Assembly: GCF_946482605.1 (NCBI RefSeq)
Contig: NZ_CAMLSE010000014.1
Coordinates: 124,001-188,000 of the forward strand
Source: an uncultured Dyadobacter sp.
GTDB taxonomy: Bacteria > Bacteroidota > Bacteroidia > Cytophagales > Spirosomataceae
Direction: 5' to 3'
DNA: 64,000 nucleotides
The translations under genes were made by a program, and so were the position numbers. This document shows, one piece after another, positions 1 to 8,483 of this stretch. The number at the start of each line of letters is the position of its first letter. Position 1 is the stretch's first letter. Under the pieces are notes generated by a model that saw only the letters and a list, made by a program, of their open reading frames with translations, was not told the DNA's origin and made no database searches.

Positions 1-247
1 CGGGCTCATGGATCATCGGTTCGCTGGCCACGAGTTCGAGATGGTAGCCTTTGGGTAATTTAAAGGTTTTAATGCTTTGCTCAGGTGAGAGATACGCGGG
101 AGACGGGTTTTCGGTGAATGCGGGGATCGCGGCTACCGATTCGTCGGTTGTGCGCAGCGTACCGGTTTTGGAAGCATTCTGACGCGAGACCTGGCAGGTC
201 ACAAGCGTCGCCGCCAGAACGCCGGCTATCCAGATTTTTTTGTTCAT
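1..247 (-). CDS. PVC-type membrane-bound dehydrogenase-like lipoprotein, N-terminal part
   Basis: The first 82 codons of a gene that leaves the window at base 1. The ATG at 247 opens a lipoprotein signal (hydrophobic stretch, lipobox LVTC, Cys18). Then follows a linker and the motif LPKGYHLELVASEP, which is typical of the start of the beta-propeller domain in the large dehydrogenases annotated as PVC-type haem-binding CxxCH proteins. Any cytochrome c domain would lie outside the window. The gene starts 19 bases after the stop of the GH95 gene on the same strand, so the two are probably co-transcribed. The family call rests on the short N-terminal motif only. Confidence 0.7.
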   Translation of the reverse strand, partial: MNKKIWIAGVLAATLVTCQVSRQNASKTGTLRTTDESVAAIPAFTENPSPAYLSPEQSIKTFKLPKGYHLELVASEPMIHEP

Positions 248-266
248 GGGTTTAGAAGATAAAGGG

Positions 267-2744
267 TTACAGGCTAAATGTATAGGTTTTGCCTTTTTCA
301 GTTTTGAAATCGTAAAGAGCTGTCTCGGACAACCCGGCCGTTGTAATTTTTGCCGCCGGTGATATCAATGGTTTGGCAATGTCTTCGACCTGATAAAATG
401 TGTTGGCATTGGGTGTCCCTGGCTGTACCTGAGCTATACCGCCGCCTTTCAGCGCATTGGGCAATCTCAGCCGGCAGTTTCCGCCCAGGTTAGATTTGAC
501 GGTCAGCTTTGCCACTTTACCATCCTTCCATTCCATTGAAACGATCTCAAAACCGCCCCGGGCGCGCAGCCCGTGGATGCTGCCGTTTTTCCAGGTATCC
601 GGCAATGCGGGGAGGAGGTGAATGGCACCGTCGTGGCTCTGCATCAGCATTTCGGCAATGCCGGCTGTACATCCGAAATTTCCGTCGATCTGAAATGGCG
701 GATGGGCATCGAACAGGTTGGTGTACGTACCTCCTCCGCCTTTTTTACTGGCCGTCCCTACCGGCGAAAGCTGGTCTGTAATGAGTTTATATGCGCGGTT
801 ACCATCGAGCAGGCGCGCCCACCAGTTCACTTTCCAGCCCATCGACCAGCCCGTCGAAACGTCTCCCCGATGTTCGAGTGAAGTGCGGGCCGCGCTGAAC
901 AGCTCGGGTGTACGGTAGGCAGATAGCTGATGCGACGGGTATAATCCGTACAAATGCGAAATATGGCGGTGCTTGTCGTCGGGACTGTCCAGGTCTTCGA
1001 GCCATTCCTGCAATTGCCCGAACTTCCCGACCTGCATCGGCGGCAGCTGTGCCCGTTTGGCTTTAAGTATCCTGACAAACTCCGCATCGGTACCCAATGC
1101 CTCCGCCGCTCTGATGGTGCAGGTGAAAATATCGTAGACGATCTGGTTATCCATCGTATTTCCAGCCCCGATGGTTGTTTTAGGACGAATCGACGGCGCA
1201 TTCTCGGGCGACATACCCGGCACCACTACCAGCCAGTTGTGCTTCGGCTCGGGTACCAGGAAATCGACAAAAAACTGCGCTGAGCCCTTCAATGCCGGAT
1301 ATACCGATTGCAAATAAGCCTTATCGCCCGAATAGGCATATTTCTCCCATAAATGGGTGCTCAGCCAGGCACCGCCCATGGGCCACATCGCATAAAATAT
1401 CGGATCGACCGGGCCTGTAATGCGCCATAAATCCGTGTTGTGATGCGCAAGCCAGCCTTTTGCACCGTACATGACGCGGGCGGTTTCCTGGCCTGTGACC
1501 GAGAGTTCCTTCACCATCTGTACCAGCGGCTCATGCATTTCGGTCAGGTTTGTGACCTCCGCCGGCCAATAGTTCATCTCCGTGTTGATGTTGATCGTAT
1601 ACTTGCTGCCCCAGGGCGGGTTCATCAGGTTATTCCAAATGCCTTGCAGGTTGGCAGGTTGCCCCACCGGCATCCCGTTGCCGCCGGGCTGCGACGAAGA
1701 TATGAGCAGGTACCGGCCAAACTGAAAGTACAGTGCCACCAACTGAGGGTCATTGCCGGTTGCGAACCGGGCAATACGTTCGTCTGTCGGCAAGCCGGCA
1801 GCCTCACTGGTTCCCAGGTCCAGCTTCACGCGGTTGAAATAGTGTTGGTAAGCCGCAATGTGGCTTTTAAGAAGCGTATCGAACGATTTGGCCGAAGCTT
1901 TGCCCAGATATGCATCCGCTCTTGCCCGCGCATCTGCTGTAAGGCTTTTGTAATCCACAAAATTCGTCGCGATGGAAATGTAAATGGTAACAGCATCTGC
2001 CTTTTCCACGGTCACGAGCGTATCGCCCTCGCTCATGCGCCCGCCCTCAGGGATTACGCGTACGTGTGTGTGAAAGGCTACCTGCCCTTTGATTCCTTCC
2101 TTATCCCCGCTTACACCTGCGAAGATCAATTTACCTCCCTTTTCGGTTCTCCTTTCGCCCTTTTGCGGGCTGCTGAGCGAAGATTGGAAAGTGAGTTTTC
2201 CCGGCTTATCGGCTGTGAGGCGGATCGCGATGATCTGGTCGGGTACGGAAATGATAACCCGTCGGGTGTATTTGACCCCATCAACCGTGTAGGAAGTCGT
2301 TGCGACGGCCTTTTCGAGGTCCAGCTCGCGGTAATAGCCGGTAAACTGCTCATGTCCGGAAAAGCGGAGATGAAGATCCCCCACGGGTTGGTACATCATC
2401 CCGTTAGTCGTTTTGGACTCGATTTTAGCTGCGGCGAGCGCGGCCGCTTCATCATTCCTACCCTCGAAAATCAGCTTTCGGACGGCGGGTAATGCGGCCA
2501 GCGCATCGGGGTTGTCGTTCCGGTTCGGGCCTCCCGCCCAGACAGTCGACTCATTCAGTTTGAGAATTTCCTGGCCGGGATTTCCATAAACCATCGCACC
2601 CAGCCGACCATTACCGACCGGTAGTGCGTCGGTCCAGGTATCGCCTGCGGGCTGCCGGTACCAGAGTTTCAGAGAGCCCGGTGCCTGGGCAAAAATGGAT
2701 TGAATTGAGACAAAAAATGTAAGGCTTAGGAATAGGCGTTTCAT
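267..2744 (-). CDS. GH95 family glycoside hydrolase (alpha-L-fucosidase type)
   Basis: An 825-residue protein with a signal peptide ending at SIFAQ. The N-terminal domain begins [20 protein letters not shown], the GH95 signature. The catalytic (alpha/alpha)6 region has NINTEMNYW near residues 385-393 (the asparagines that activate water in characterised 1,2-alpha-L-fucosidases), a SPEN motif near 513 that should carry the general acid Glu, and DGNFGCTAG near 685. Length fits the family. It should remove terminal alpha-L-fucose, or L-galactose in some members, from glycans in the periplasm or outside the cell. Substrate cannot be fixed from sequence. The dehydrogenase fragment follows 19 bases downstream. 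Confidence 0.92.
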   Translation of the reverse strand: MKRLFLSLTFFVSIQSIFAQAPGSLKLWYRQPAGDTWTDALPVGNGRLGAMVYGNPGQEILKLNESTVWAGGPNRNDNPDALAALPAVRKLIFEGRNDEAAALAAAKIESKTTNGMMYQPVGDLHLRFSGHEQFTGYYRELDLEKAVATTSYTVDGVKYTRRVIISVPDQIIAIRLTADKPGKLTFQSSLSSPQKGERRTEKGGKLIFAGVSGDKEGIKGQVAFHTHVRVIPEGGRMSEGDTLVTVEKADAVTIYISIATNFVDYKSLTADARARADAYLGKASAKSFDTLLKSHIAAYQHYFNRVKLDLGTSEAAGLPTDERIARFATGNDPQLVALYFQFGRYLLISSSQPGGNGMPVGQPANLQGIWNNLMNPPWGSKYTININTEMNYWPAEVTNLTEMHEPLVQMVKELSVTGQETARVMYGAKGWLAHHNTDLWRITGPVDPIFYAMWPMGGAWLSTHLWEKYAYSGDKAYLQSVYPALKGSAQFFVDFLVPEPKHNWLVVVPGMSPENAPSIRPKTTIGAGNTMDNQIVYDIFTCTIRAAEALGTDAEFVRILKAKRAQLPPMQVGKFGQLQEWLEDLDSPDDKHRHISHLYGLYPSHQLSAYRTPELFSAARTSLEHRGDVSTGWSMGWKVNWWARLLDGNRAYKLITDQLSPVGTASKKGGGGTYTNLFDAHPPFQIDGNFGCTAGIAEMLMQSHDGAIHLLPALPDTWKNGSIHGLRARGGFEIVSMEWKDGKVAKLTVKSNLGGNCRLRLPNALKGGGIAQVQPGTPNANTFYQVEDIAKPLISPAAKITTAGLSETALYDFKTEKGKTYTFSL

Positions 2745-2993
2745 GAAAAAATTTACGTGTTCTGGATCCTATGCGTTAAGAGGACACGAACAAGGGTTTT
2801 TAATGCTTTGGGTTATTAAAGTTTGGTTAACGGTGCGTACAGGGACACCGTCTCCCGGTCCGATATTTCTGAATCGTCCGGCAAATTAGAGGATGGGGAT
2901 TAACGGGGGGATTAACAAACGCTTAATGCGTCGGGAATTCTGCTATTCTTTCGAGAAAAATGAAAATTATCAGTTGTTGGTCGCTGAAACTAT

Positions 2994-3497
2994 TTAATCG
3001 AGCATTTTCCCCGTTACATCTGTGTCCGCATCTTTGTATGCCTGGCAAACCTGATTAAAATAAAAATTCCCGATGTGTAGCATGATCGACGTGTGTTTTA
3101 ATTTTCCATCAAACCAAACGTCTTTGTCCAGTTTGGCGATCTGATGATTGCTTTGCAAAAGGAACCACCCGTTGAACTTACGTCGTCTGCTCAATTGCTT
3201 CTGATCATCATCGTCACAGATAAAGGTTAGAATACTGTCCGGGTAACTTTCGAAATGCTCGGTAATGATCTTTGCGAGTGTGGCCATTATTCGAAAATCT
3301 TCTTTCCCACTTCCATCAGACCAGAAACCGAATGTATAAATCTGGTCGGCAAGATGCGGATGAAATGGGAACCAGGACGCGTCCTGTGCAAAATAGACAG
3401 TGAATACAACGTCGTGGCAGGTGTCAAAGTGATATGTTCCCGTATAGGGATTGCGATAGAAGCTATATGGTGTGGACGAATTTGATACCCCTTGCAT
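2994..3497 (-). CDS. DUF6169-like protein, downstream member of a two-gene cassette
   Basis: A 167-residue soluble protein with no signal peptide and no enzyme motif that I know. It matches the protein at 40533-41060 by pattern: an N-terminal PY..Y.F...V..Y..F stretch, then FxxYPxxIxxxIC followed by an acidic run, an Arg-rich helix and a closing WF. I believe this is the Bacteroidota family DUF6169, from memory and unchecked. Its ATG lies inside the small upstream gene and overlaps it out of frame by 35 nt, exactly as in the second cassette. The region is visibly A/T-richer than its neighbours, which suggests acquisition. Function unknown. Confidence 0.7.
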   Translation of the reverse strand: MQGVSNSSTPYSFYRNPYTGTYHFDTCHDVVFTVYFAQDASWFPFHPHLADQIYTFGFWSDGSGKEDFRIMATLAKIITEHFESYPDSILTFICDDDDQKQLSRRRKFNGWFLLQSNHQIAKLDKDVWFDGKLKHTSIMLHIGNFYFNQVCQAYKDADTDVTGKMLD

Positions 3498-3648
3498 TCA
3501 ATTCCTGGATAGTGATCTCTCCTTTGAAATAGGCATTGATAGACGCTCTTGTGCTGATAGTCGAGCCGATGATCTGACGAACTGATATGGCCCTGACATC
3601 TTCCGCTTCCGCAGATATCAATGCTTTTGTTGAATGTGGTTCTTTCAT
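3463..3648 (-). CDS. small protein, upstream member of the two-gene cassette
   Basis: A 61-residue protein starting at the ATG at 3648. A longer reading to 3693 is possible, but a TATATTTG promoter element (3669-3676) lies inside that extension and the paralogue at 40397 supports the short form. Its C-terminus, YFKGEITIQELNARGIKFV, closely resembles YFRGECTLEQLHARGIRFV in the paralogue, while the N-terminal halves diverge. The last 35 nt overlap the DUF6169-like gene. The small size, position and variable N-terminus next to a conserved C-terminal segment would suit an antitoxin or regulator, but no known DNA-binding fold is visible. Function unknown. Confidence 0.65.
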   Translation of the reverse strand: MKEPHSTKALISAEAEDVRAISVRQIIGSTISTRASINAYFKGEITIQELNARGIKFVHTI

Positions 3649-3668
3649 GATTTTCAAATCCGTTACTT

Positions 3669-3676
3669 CAAATATA
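3669..3676 (-). promoter_or_regulatory. TAnnTTTG promoter element for the first cassette
   Basis: The minus strand reads TATATTTG, an exact match to the Bacteroidota -7 consensus TAnnTTTG, about 20 bases before the ATG at 3648. No convincing -33 TTTG at the expected spacing was found, so this is tentative. Confidence 0.4.
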
Positions 3677-3782
3677 GTCAATTGTGAAGTCAAAGCGGAA
3701 TGTCTGACAAGCTAATAATTTCCTAACGACATAATACGGCAGACGAATGCATCCTTTAAATTATCAGGAGGAAAAACCAGCC

Positions 3783-5027
3783 TCAGCCCCGCGGGCCTGC
3801 ATTCAGTTTGTCGATTTTGAGGGTCAGAATTTGCTGGTCCGCCTTCGAACGGGCCATTGAGCGCGAGGTTTCAAAATGCGCCAGTGCCTTTGCATTGTCG
3901 AGGCCCGTATACAATTCCCCCAACAGTGAATGGTACAGGTGATTATCGGTCAGGTTCAACTTCTCTGCTTCCACAATGGCCTCCTCCCGGCCTCTGGCTT
4001 TGGCCAATGCATAGGTCCGGTTCAATGCGGCGATGGGCGAATATTCGATGATCAGCAGCCGGTTGTAAAGGCCGAGAATCTGCTGCCACTTTTCTACACT
4101 GTCGGTTTTGATCGTATGCCAGTAACCGATCACAGCTTCGACATGGTACTTGGAAATCTGGTCGCCGACGGAGGACAGGTTCAGGAAATAGATTCCCTGC
4201 CGGATGAGTTCATCGTCCCAGAGCGTTTCGTTCTGGTCCTGGTACAACACCGTTTCTCCATCCGCATTGACCCGTGCTTCGAACCGCGATGCGTGGAAGC
4301 ACATCAATGCAAGCAGAGCGAACACCGGCGGCGTGTTCGTCTTCTCATTTTCGACCAGGAGTTTGGTAAACCACATCGCCTCGATACACACATCTTTCCG
4401 CAGCGTGATGTCCTTACCAGCAGCGTAATAACCTTCATTGAAAAGCAGGTACAATGTGCGCAAAACGGCTTCCAGGCGACTTTCCAGCTCATGATCTCCC
4501 GGGAATTCCATTTTGACCTCATGTATCCTCAATCGCTCCCTGGCCCGAAAAAGCCGTTTATTGATCGTCTCTTTGCTGGTCAGGAATGCGGCTGCTATTT
4601 CATTGATCCCGAAACCGCAGAGTACGTGCAGCGAAAGACCGATCTGCGCTTCCACGGGGATCGACGGGTGGCAGATCGCGAACATCATCTGCAACTGGCT
4701 GTCGGTGATGTTCTGTGCGGAAAGGTCGATATCGATCTCTTCCGAACCTTCTGACAGATAGGTTAGTTGCCCGCTTATTTTTTCCTTAAAAACCTTGTCC
4801 CGGCGCAGATAATCCAGGGCTTTGTTGCGGGCGACGGTATAGAGCCAGGCGACGGGGTTGTCGGGCGCGCCTTTGATCCCCCAGGTTTCGGCTGCCAGCA
4901 GAAAGGTGTCGCTGGCAATATCCTGCGCAATCCCGACATGTTCGAGACCGAATGTTTTACTGAGCACAGCGGTAATTTTCCGGTACTCCGTTCTGAACAA
5001 ATGCGGGATCAATTCCTGATGCTCCAT
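3783..5027 (-). CDS. ECF-type RNA polymerase sigma factor with C-terminal DUF6596/TPR extension (ECF42-like)
   Basis: A 414-residue protein, about twice the size of a simple ECF sigma. Region 2 lies near residues 13-80 (VAWLYTVARNKALDYLRR) and region 4 near 110-165 (GFGINEIAAAFLTSKETINKRLFRARERL). The C-terminal half contains the segment LYLLFNEGYYA typical of DUF6596, followed by helical TPR-like repeats. ECF42 sigmas have this architecture and are found beside DGPF/YciI genes, as here (5090-5431). The C-terminal extension is thought to regulate the sigma in place of an anti-sigma; none is visible nearby. The intervening gap holds a strong terminator, so the two genes are probably separate transcripts. 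Confidence 0.9.
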   Translation of the reverse strand: MEHQELIPHLFRTEYRKITAVLSKTFGLEHVGIAQDIASDTFLLAAETWGIKGAPDNPVAWLYTVARNKALDYLRRDKVFKEKISGQLTYLSEGSEEIDIDLSAQNITDSQLQMMFAICHPSIPVEAQIGLSLHVLCGFGINEIAAAFLTSKETINKRLFRARERLRIHEVKMEFPGDHELESRLEAVLRTLYLLFNEGYYAAGKDITLRKDVCIEAMWFTKLLVENEKTNTPPVFALLALMCFHASRFEARVNADGETVLYQDQNETLWDDELIRQGIYFLNLSSVGDQISKYHVEAVIGYWHTIKTDSVEKWQQILGLYNRLLIIEYSPIAALNRTYALAKARGREEAIVEAEKLNLTDNHLYHSLLGELYTGLDNAKALAHFETSRSMARSKADQQILTLKIDKLNAGPRG

Positions 5028-5040
5028 GCCGACAAATTAA

Positions 5041-5069
5041 AAAAGCCTTTGCGCGAAACAAAGGCTTTT
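5041..5069 (-). terminator. intrinsic terminator after the DGPF/YciI gene
   Basis: On the minus strand an 11-bp perfect stem AAAAGCCTTTG / CAAAGGCTTTT with a 7-nt loop is followed by more T residues. It lies 20 nt past the stop of the YciI gene and just before the sigma gene start. Confidence 0.8.
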
Positions 5070-5089
5070 ATATAAATGATCACAAACCG

Positions 5090-5431
5090 CTACATCACGT
5101 CGATTGGCCTCACTTCGACATTTCCGCCCATTAACAGAACGGGACAGCCTTTGGCCATTTCTGCCGCATCTTCGAGGGATTCCGCCCGTACCATCGTGTA
5201 GCCGCCGATCGATTCCTTGATCTCGGTAAAAGGGCCGTCGGTGACGATACTATCCGCTTTAACGACTTTCCCCACGTAACTGAGCCGGTTGCCCCGGTCG
5301 ACCAGCTTGTCCTGTGCCGCGATCCCGCCGATCCAGTCCATCCATTTCTGCATGGATACCTGCATTTCCTCGGGCGAGCGATCAGCCATTACTGCGGGAT
5401 TGACTCTAAAAATGAACATGAAGTCTTTCAT
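5090..5431 (-). CDS. YciI/DGPF-domain protein
   Basis: A 113-residue cytoplasmic protein of the YCII-related family. The DGPFTEIKE motif near residues 65-73 names the DGPF subfamily. The N-terminus FMFIFRVNP forms the first strand, and the C-terminal segment with GGYTMVRAESLEDAAEMAKGCP completes the ferredoxin-like fold. DGPF proteins are the standard genomic partner of ECF42 sigma factors and are often targets of them. The biochemical role is not established. A terminator follows at 5041-5069, so regulation by the sigma would act through a promoter upstream of 5431. Confidence 0.9.
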   Translation of the reverse strand: MKDFMFIFRVNPAVMADRSPEEMQVSMQKWMDWIGGIAAQDKLVDRGNRLSYVGKVVKADSIVTDGPFTEIKESIGGYTMVRAESLEDAAEMAKGCPVLLMGGNVEVRPIDVM

Positions 5432-5594
5432 TGGATAAAAGTTTAAGTGTTTAAAGCCTATTGACGAACAGGCATCCGGATGTTGGACAAAAGTTTAAGA
5501 TTTTTTTTCACAAATTTCAAAACAGGCTCCTGCCACTGCTGGTACGATTGTTGACATCACGTTAGCCATCTGAATATTTATCACAATTTAACCT

Positions 5595-6758
5595 ATGGCT
5601 GCTGTGCAAACGCGGTCCCGCAAACGCCGAACCGCTAAAATTCTTATCGCCGTGCTGGTACTTATCGTGACAGTGCGCCTGATCCTGCCCTACGTGATCC
5701 TGCATTTTGCAAATCGGAGCCTGGAAAACATGAATGGCTACTACGGTCATATCAACGACATCGATCTGGCCATTATCCGTGGTGCGTACAAGATCGACAG
5801 CATTTATATTAACAAGGAAGATACGGTCACGCACAAACAGACTCCCTTTTTCGCCTCCCGCGTGATCGACCTTTCTGTGGAATGGAAGGCTTTGTTCAAG
5901 GGTTCAATTGTCGGCGAACTGGTTCTGCAGCGGCCCTACCTGCTTTTTACCAAAGATAAGGTCGAACCGAAAGAGGTGGTGAAGGACTCGGCGGATTTCA
6001 GGCAAATACTCGACAAGTTCATGCCCCTGAGCATTAACCGCTGCGAGCTTCGGAACGGCGTCATTCAATACAAGGATTTCGGTTCAAGCCCGAATGTGGA
6101 TATCGCGATGACCAATCTTCATCTGCTGGCTCAAAACCTCCGCAACAGCTACGATTCCTCGGCGGTGCTCCCGGCGTCCATTCATGCGACGGCTGATATT
6201 TATGAAGGCAAACTACGCTTCGACGCCAGGCTGAACCCGCTCGCCGACGCGCCCACATTCGATATGAGCGCGGAGCTTAACAACACCAATCTTGTGAAAC
6301 TGAACGATTTTTTTCAGGCCTATGCTAAAATTGACGTCAACAAGGGCCGTTTCGGGCTTTACACCGAAGTGGCGGCCAAGGATGAAGCGTTTACGGGCTA
6401 TGTAAAACCGTTGATCAAGGATCTCGATGTGTTGGGAAAGGAAGACCGGAAAGATAACCTGTTCCAGAAACTGTGGGAAGCCATTGCGGGCGGGGCGGGT
6501 AAGCTCTTCGAAAACAAATCCAAGGAGCAGGTGGCCACCAAAATTCCCTTCAAAGGCCGCCTCGACGATCCGAAGACCAACATCTGGCTGGCGATCACCA
6601 ACATTCTTCAGAATGCATTCATTCATGCCCTTCAGCCGTCGATCGACAATGAGATAAGCCTGGCGTCGGTGGAAGAAGAGAAAAAGGAGAAGAAGACCTT
6701 TTTGCAGAAGATCTTCTCCAAGGACGATGATAAAAAGGACAAAAAGAAGCGCAAATAG
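5595..6758 (+). CDS. DUF748 domain-containing membrane-anchored protein
   Basis: A 387-residue protein with a basic N-terminus (RKRR), one transmembrane helix near residues 13-33 and a long periplasmic region. The segments GSIVGELVLQRPYLLF and LSINRCELRNGVIQYKDF are typical of DUF748, a relative of AsmA-like envelope proteins with repeated beta-strands that may bridge lipid transport. The C-terminus is strongly charged (KKDKKKRK). It is monocistronic and its 3' end lies 5 bp from that of the convergent iron permease-like gene. The exact role is unknown. Confidence 0.75.
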   Translation: MAAVQTRSRKRRTAKILIAVLVLIVTVRLILPYVILHFANRSLENMNGYYGHINDIDLAIIRGAYKIDSIYINKEDTVTHKQTPFFASRVIDLSVEWKALFKGSIVGELVLQRPYLLFTKDKVEPKEVVKDSADFRQILDKFMPLSINRCELRNGVIQYKDFGSSPNVDIAMTNLHLLAQNLRNSYDSSAVLPASIHATADIYEGKLRFDARLNPLADAPTFDMSAELNNTNLVKLNDFFQAYAKIDVNKGRFGLYTEVAAKDEAFTGYVKPLIKDLDVLGKEDRKDNLFQKLWEAIAGGAGKLFENKSKEQVATKIPFKGRLDDPKTNIWLAITNILQNAFIHALQPSIDNEISLASVEEEKKEKKTFLQKIFSKDDDKKDKKKRK

Positions 6759-6763
6759 GCTCG

Positions 6764-7237
6764 TCAGCTGGCGTCGCCGTTGGCCAGCCCGGATAATGTC
6801 GCTTTTTTGTGCTTGTGGAGCCGTTGCGCCGCGTCTATCGAATGGGAAGTATGTATGTCACTCTCCTCGTCGCACATCTCCGCTATTTTCCGGTAGAATT
6901 TGCGCAATACATCCAGTTCCGTTTCGCTCAGGTCTTCAATATCGACCATCCGGTTACTGGCAAATTTGCTGGCGGCAATGAGTTCGTTCAATTTCAGCTG
7001 AATGGCTTTGGAATCCTTGTTTTGTGATTTCTGGATTAAAAAAACCATCAGGAATGTGACGATCGTGGTCCCGGTATTGATAACCAGCTGCCAGGTATCC
7101 GAGTATCCGAACAACGGCCCGGTAATTCCCCAGATAATGATGATTCCGGCTGCCACGCCGAAGGCCATGGAACTACCTGTCCAGGCAGTGATGCTGCTTG
7201 CCGCGCGTTCAAAAAAATTGACTTTTCCCCTTTCCAT
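6764..7237 (-). CDS. low-affinity iron permease family protein
   Basis: A 157-residue protein with two hydrophobic segments near residues 22-40 and 50-68 and a cytoplasmic helical tail. The sequence between them (WQLVINTGTTIVTFLMVFLIQ, positions about 49-69) and the following QNKDSKAIQLKLNELI match the family named after yeast Fet4 (PF04120). Bacterial members are short and their transport activity is not well proven. It ends 5 bp from the convergent DUF748 gene. The start is the ATG at 7237, with no better alternative. Confidence 0.85.
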   Translation of the reverse strand: MERGKVNFFERAASSITAWTGSSMAFGVAAGIIIIWGITGPLFGYSDTWQLVINTGTTIVTFLMVFLIQKSQNKDSKAIQLKLNELIAASKFASNRMVDIEDLSETELDVLRKFYRKIAEMCDEESDIHTSHSIDAAQRLHKHKKATLSGLANGDAS

Positions 7238-7286
7238 AAAAGTGTAATGTTGAGGAAAGCAATGTCCGATTTTTATGCAATCAATG

Positions 7287-8483
7287 CTATTTTTTCATTT
7301 GGTTTTCAAACAAAAACACGCCGTTCTTGTTAGCGATCACGATATCCGGCTTGCGGTCACCATTCATATCATGCACGGTGATGTTCAGCCCAGCTCCGGA
7401 GTCGTTGTCGATCTGGTGCTCCGTGAAATAGGGTTTCTTACCGGGTGTAATGTCAAACCAAAGCAGGATTGCCGGGTCACTGTCGCCAGGGTCGCGCCCG
7501 TGATGTGCGAGGAAACGTTTACCGGTGATGTACTCCTTTCTGCCGTCCCCGTTCAGGTCAGCCATGATCGACGAATGCGTTTGTGCCGTGGTGTTACTGA
7601 TCAGATGGGTTTGAAAATCAATTTTACCGTCCGTCCCTCCGATCTGTTCGTGCCACCAGATGCCCAGTGCGTGCGCCGAAGCACTGATCACATCACTTTT
7701 GCCGTCACCGTTTACATCCAGCACTTGCATATGCGAGCAGGGCTCACCCAGGTTAGCAGGAAAAAACTGCCAATCCGCTGATTGGTTATTCTTTTTCCCC
7801 TTGAACCAACCTTCCCGCACCACCACATCCTTGATCCCGTCCAGATCGACATCACCATAGCCGATACCATGTGAGAAGCTTTCCGTCCCGGGTACATTTT
7901 CTTTACTGAGCGCGAAACGCTGCCATTTGGTCCCGCCCTTTCTGACCGGCGCTTTGAGCCAGATGATCTGCTTTTTCGCGGGATCTCCGCAAAGAATGTC
8001 CAGACGCCCGTCGCCATCGATGTCCACAAATCCCGGAGATTCATTAGAGACGCCTACCGAATCGGCAATGACATGCCTCGGCCATTCTCCGGAATTGTTA
8101 TGCGGATTTTCAAACCAGAAGGCCGCCTTGCCCGGAAAATCCACGATCACGACATCATCCCAGCCATCCAGATTGACGTCCATACCCAGGTTCAGGAACG
8201 AGTTGCTGTACTCTTTCCGCGGATCGAAGACGCGCGAAGGCGCCAGCTCGTGCCGCTTCCATTTCGGTGCCTCAAACCAATAGTAGCCTGCGACAATGTC
8301 GGGTTTACCGTCCTTGTTCAGGTCGGCCACTGCGACGCCTTCGGAGATGAAGTCGCCGGTCAGTCTGGTCTTTCGGAAGTCCGTCGGAGGCTGCGCATAC
8401 AGGGATTGCAGGCAGCAGCCGACAGCGAGCAGTGCCTGGGCCAAAGCCCAAGGCTTAAGCCTTGGGTTAATGATGGGTTTCAT
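7287..8483 (-). CDS. secreted FG-GAP/VCBS repeat protein
   Basis: A 398-residue exported protein. About seven FG-GAP/VCBS blades carry calcium-type loops such as DLNKDGKPD, DVNLDGWDD, DIDGDGRLD, DVDLDGIKD, DVNGDGKSD and DLNGDGRKE, predicting a seven-bladed beta-propeller. The signal peptide (ALAQALLAVGCCLQSLYAQ) is preceded by the unusual stretch NPRLKPWA, encoded by a perfect 20-bp palindrome (8447-8466). The ATG overlaps the end of the cupredoxin gene by 17 nt, which suggests translational coupling. Such propellers often accompany PVC-type dehydrogenases and may bind carbohydrate or act as scaffold; this is inference. Confidence 0.85.
   Translation of the reverse strand: MKPIINPRLKPWALAQALLAVGCCLQSLYAQPPTDFRKTRLTGDFISEGVAVADLNKDGKPDIVAGYYWFEAPKWKRHELAPSRVFDPRKEYSNSFLNLGMDVNLDGWDDVVIVDFPGKAAFWFENPHNNSGEWPRHVIADSVGVSNESPGFVDIDGDGRLDILCGDPAKKQIIWLKAPVRKGGTKWQRFALSKENVPGTESFSHGIGYGDVDLDGIKDVVVREGWFKGKKNNQSADWQFFPANLGEPCSHMQVLDVNGDGKSDVISASAHALGIWWHEQIGGTDGKIDFQTHLISNTTAQTHSSIMADLNGDGRKEYITGKRFLAHHGRDPGDSDPAILLWFDITPGKKPYFTEHQIDNDSGAGLNITVHDMNGDRKPDIVIANKNGVFLFENQMKK
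8447..8466. repeat. perfect 20-bp palindrome right after the cupredoxin gene stop
   Basis: CCCAAGGCTT followed directly by its reverse complement AAGCCTTGGG. On the minus strand it starts at the base after the TAA of the upstream gene and lies in frame inside the signal-peptide region of the downstream gene. Confidence 0.85.

Noticed and set aside
1440..2492. Long plus-strand ORF opposite the GH95 gene
   Set aside because: Antisense shadow of a well-conserved GH95 coding region; the translation has no recognisable domain and the minus frame carries all family motifs.
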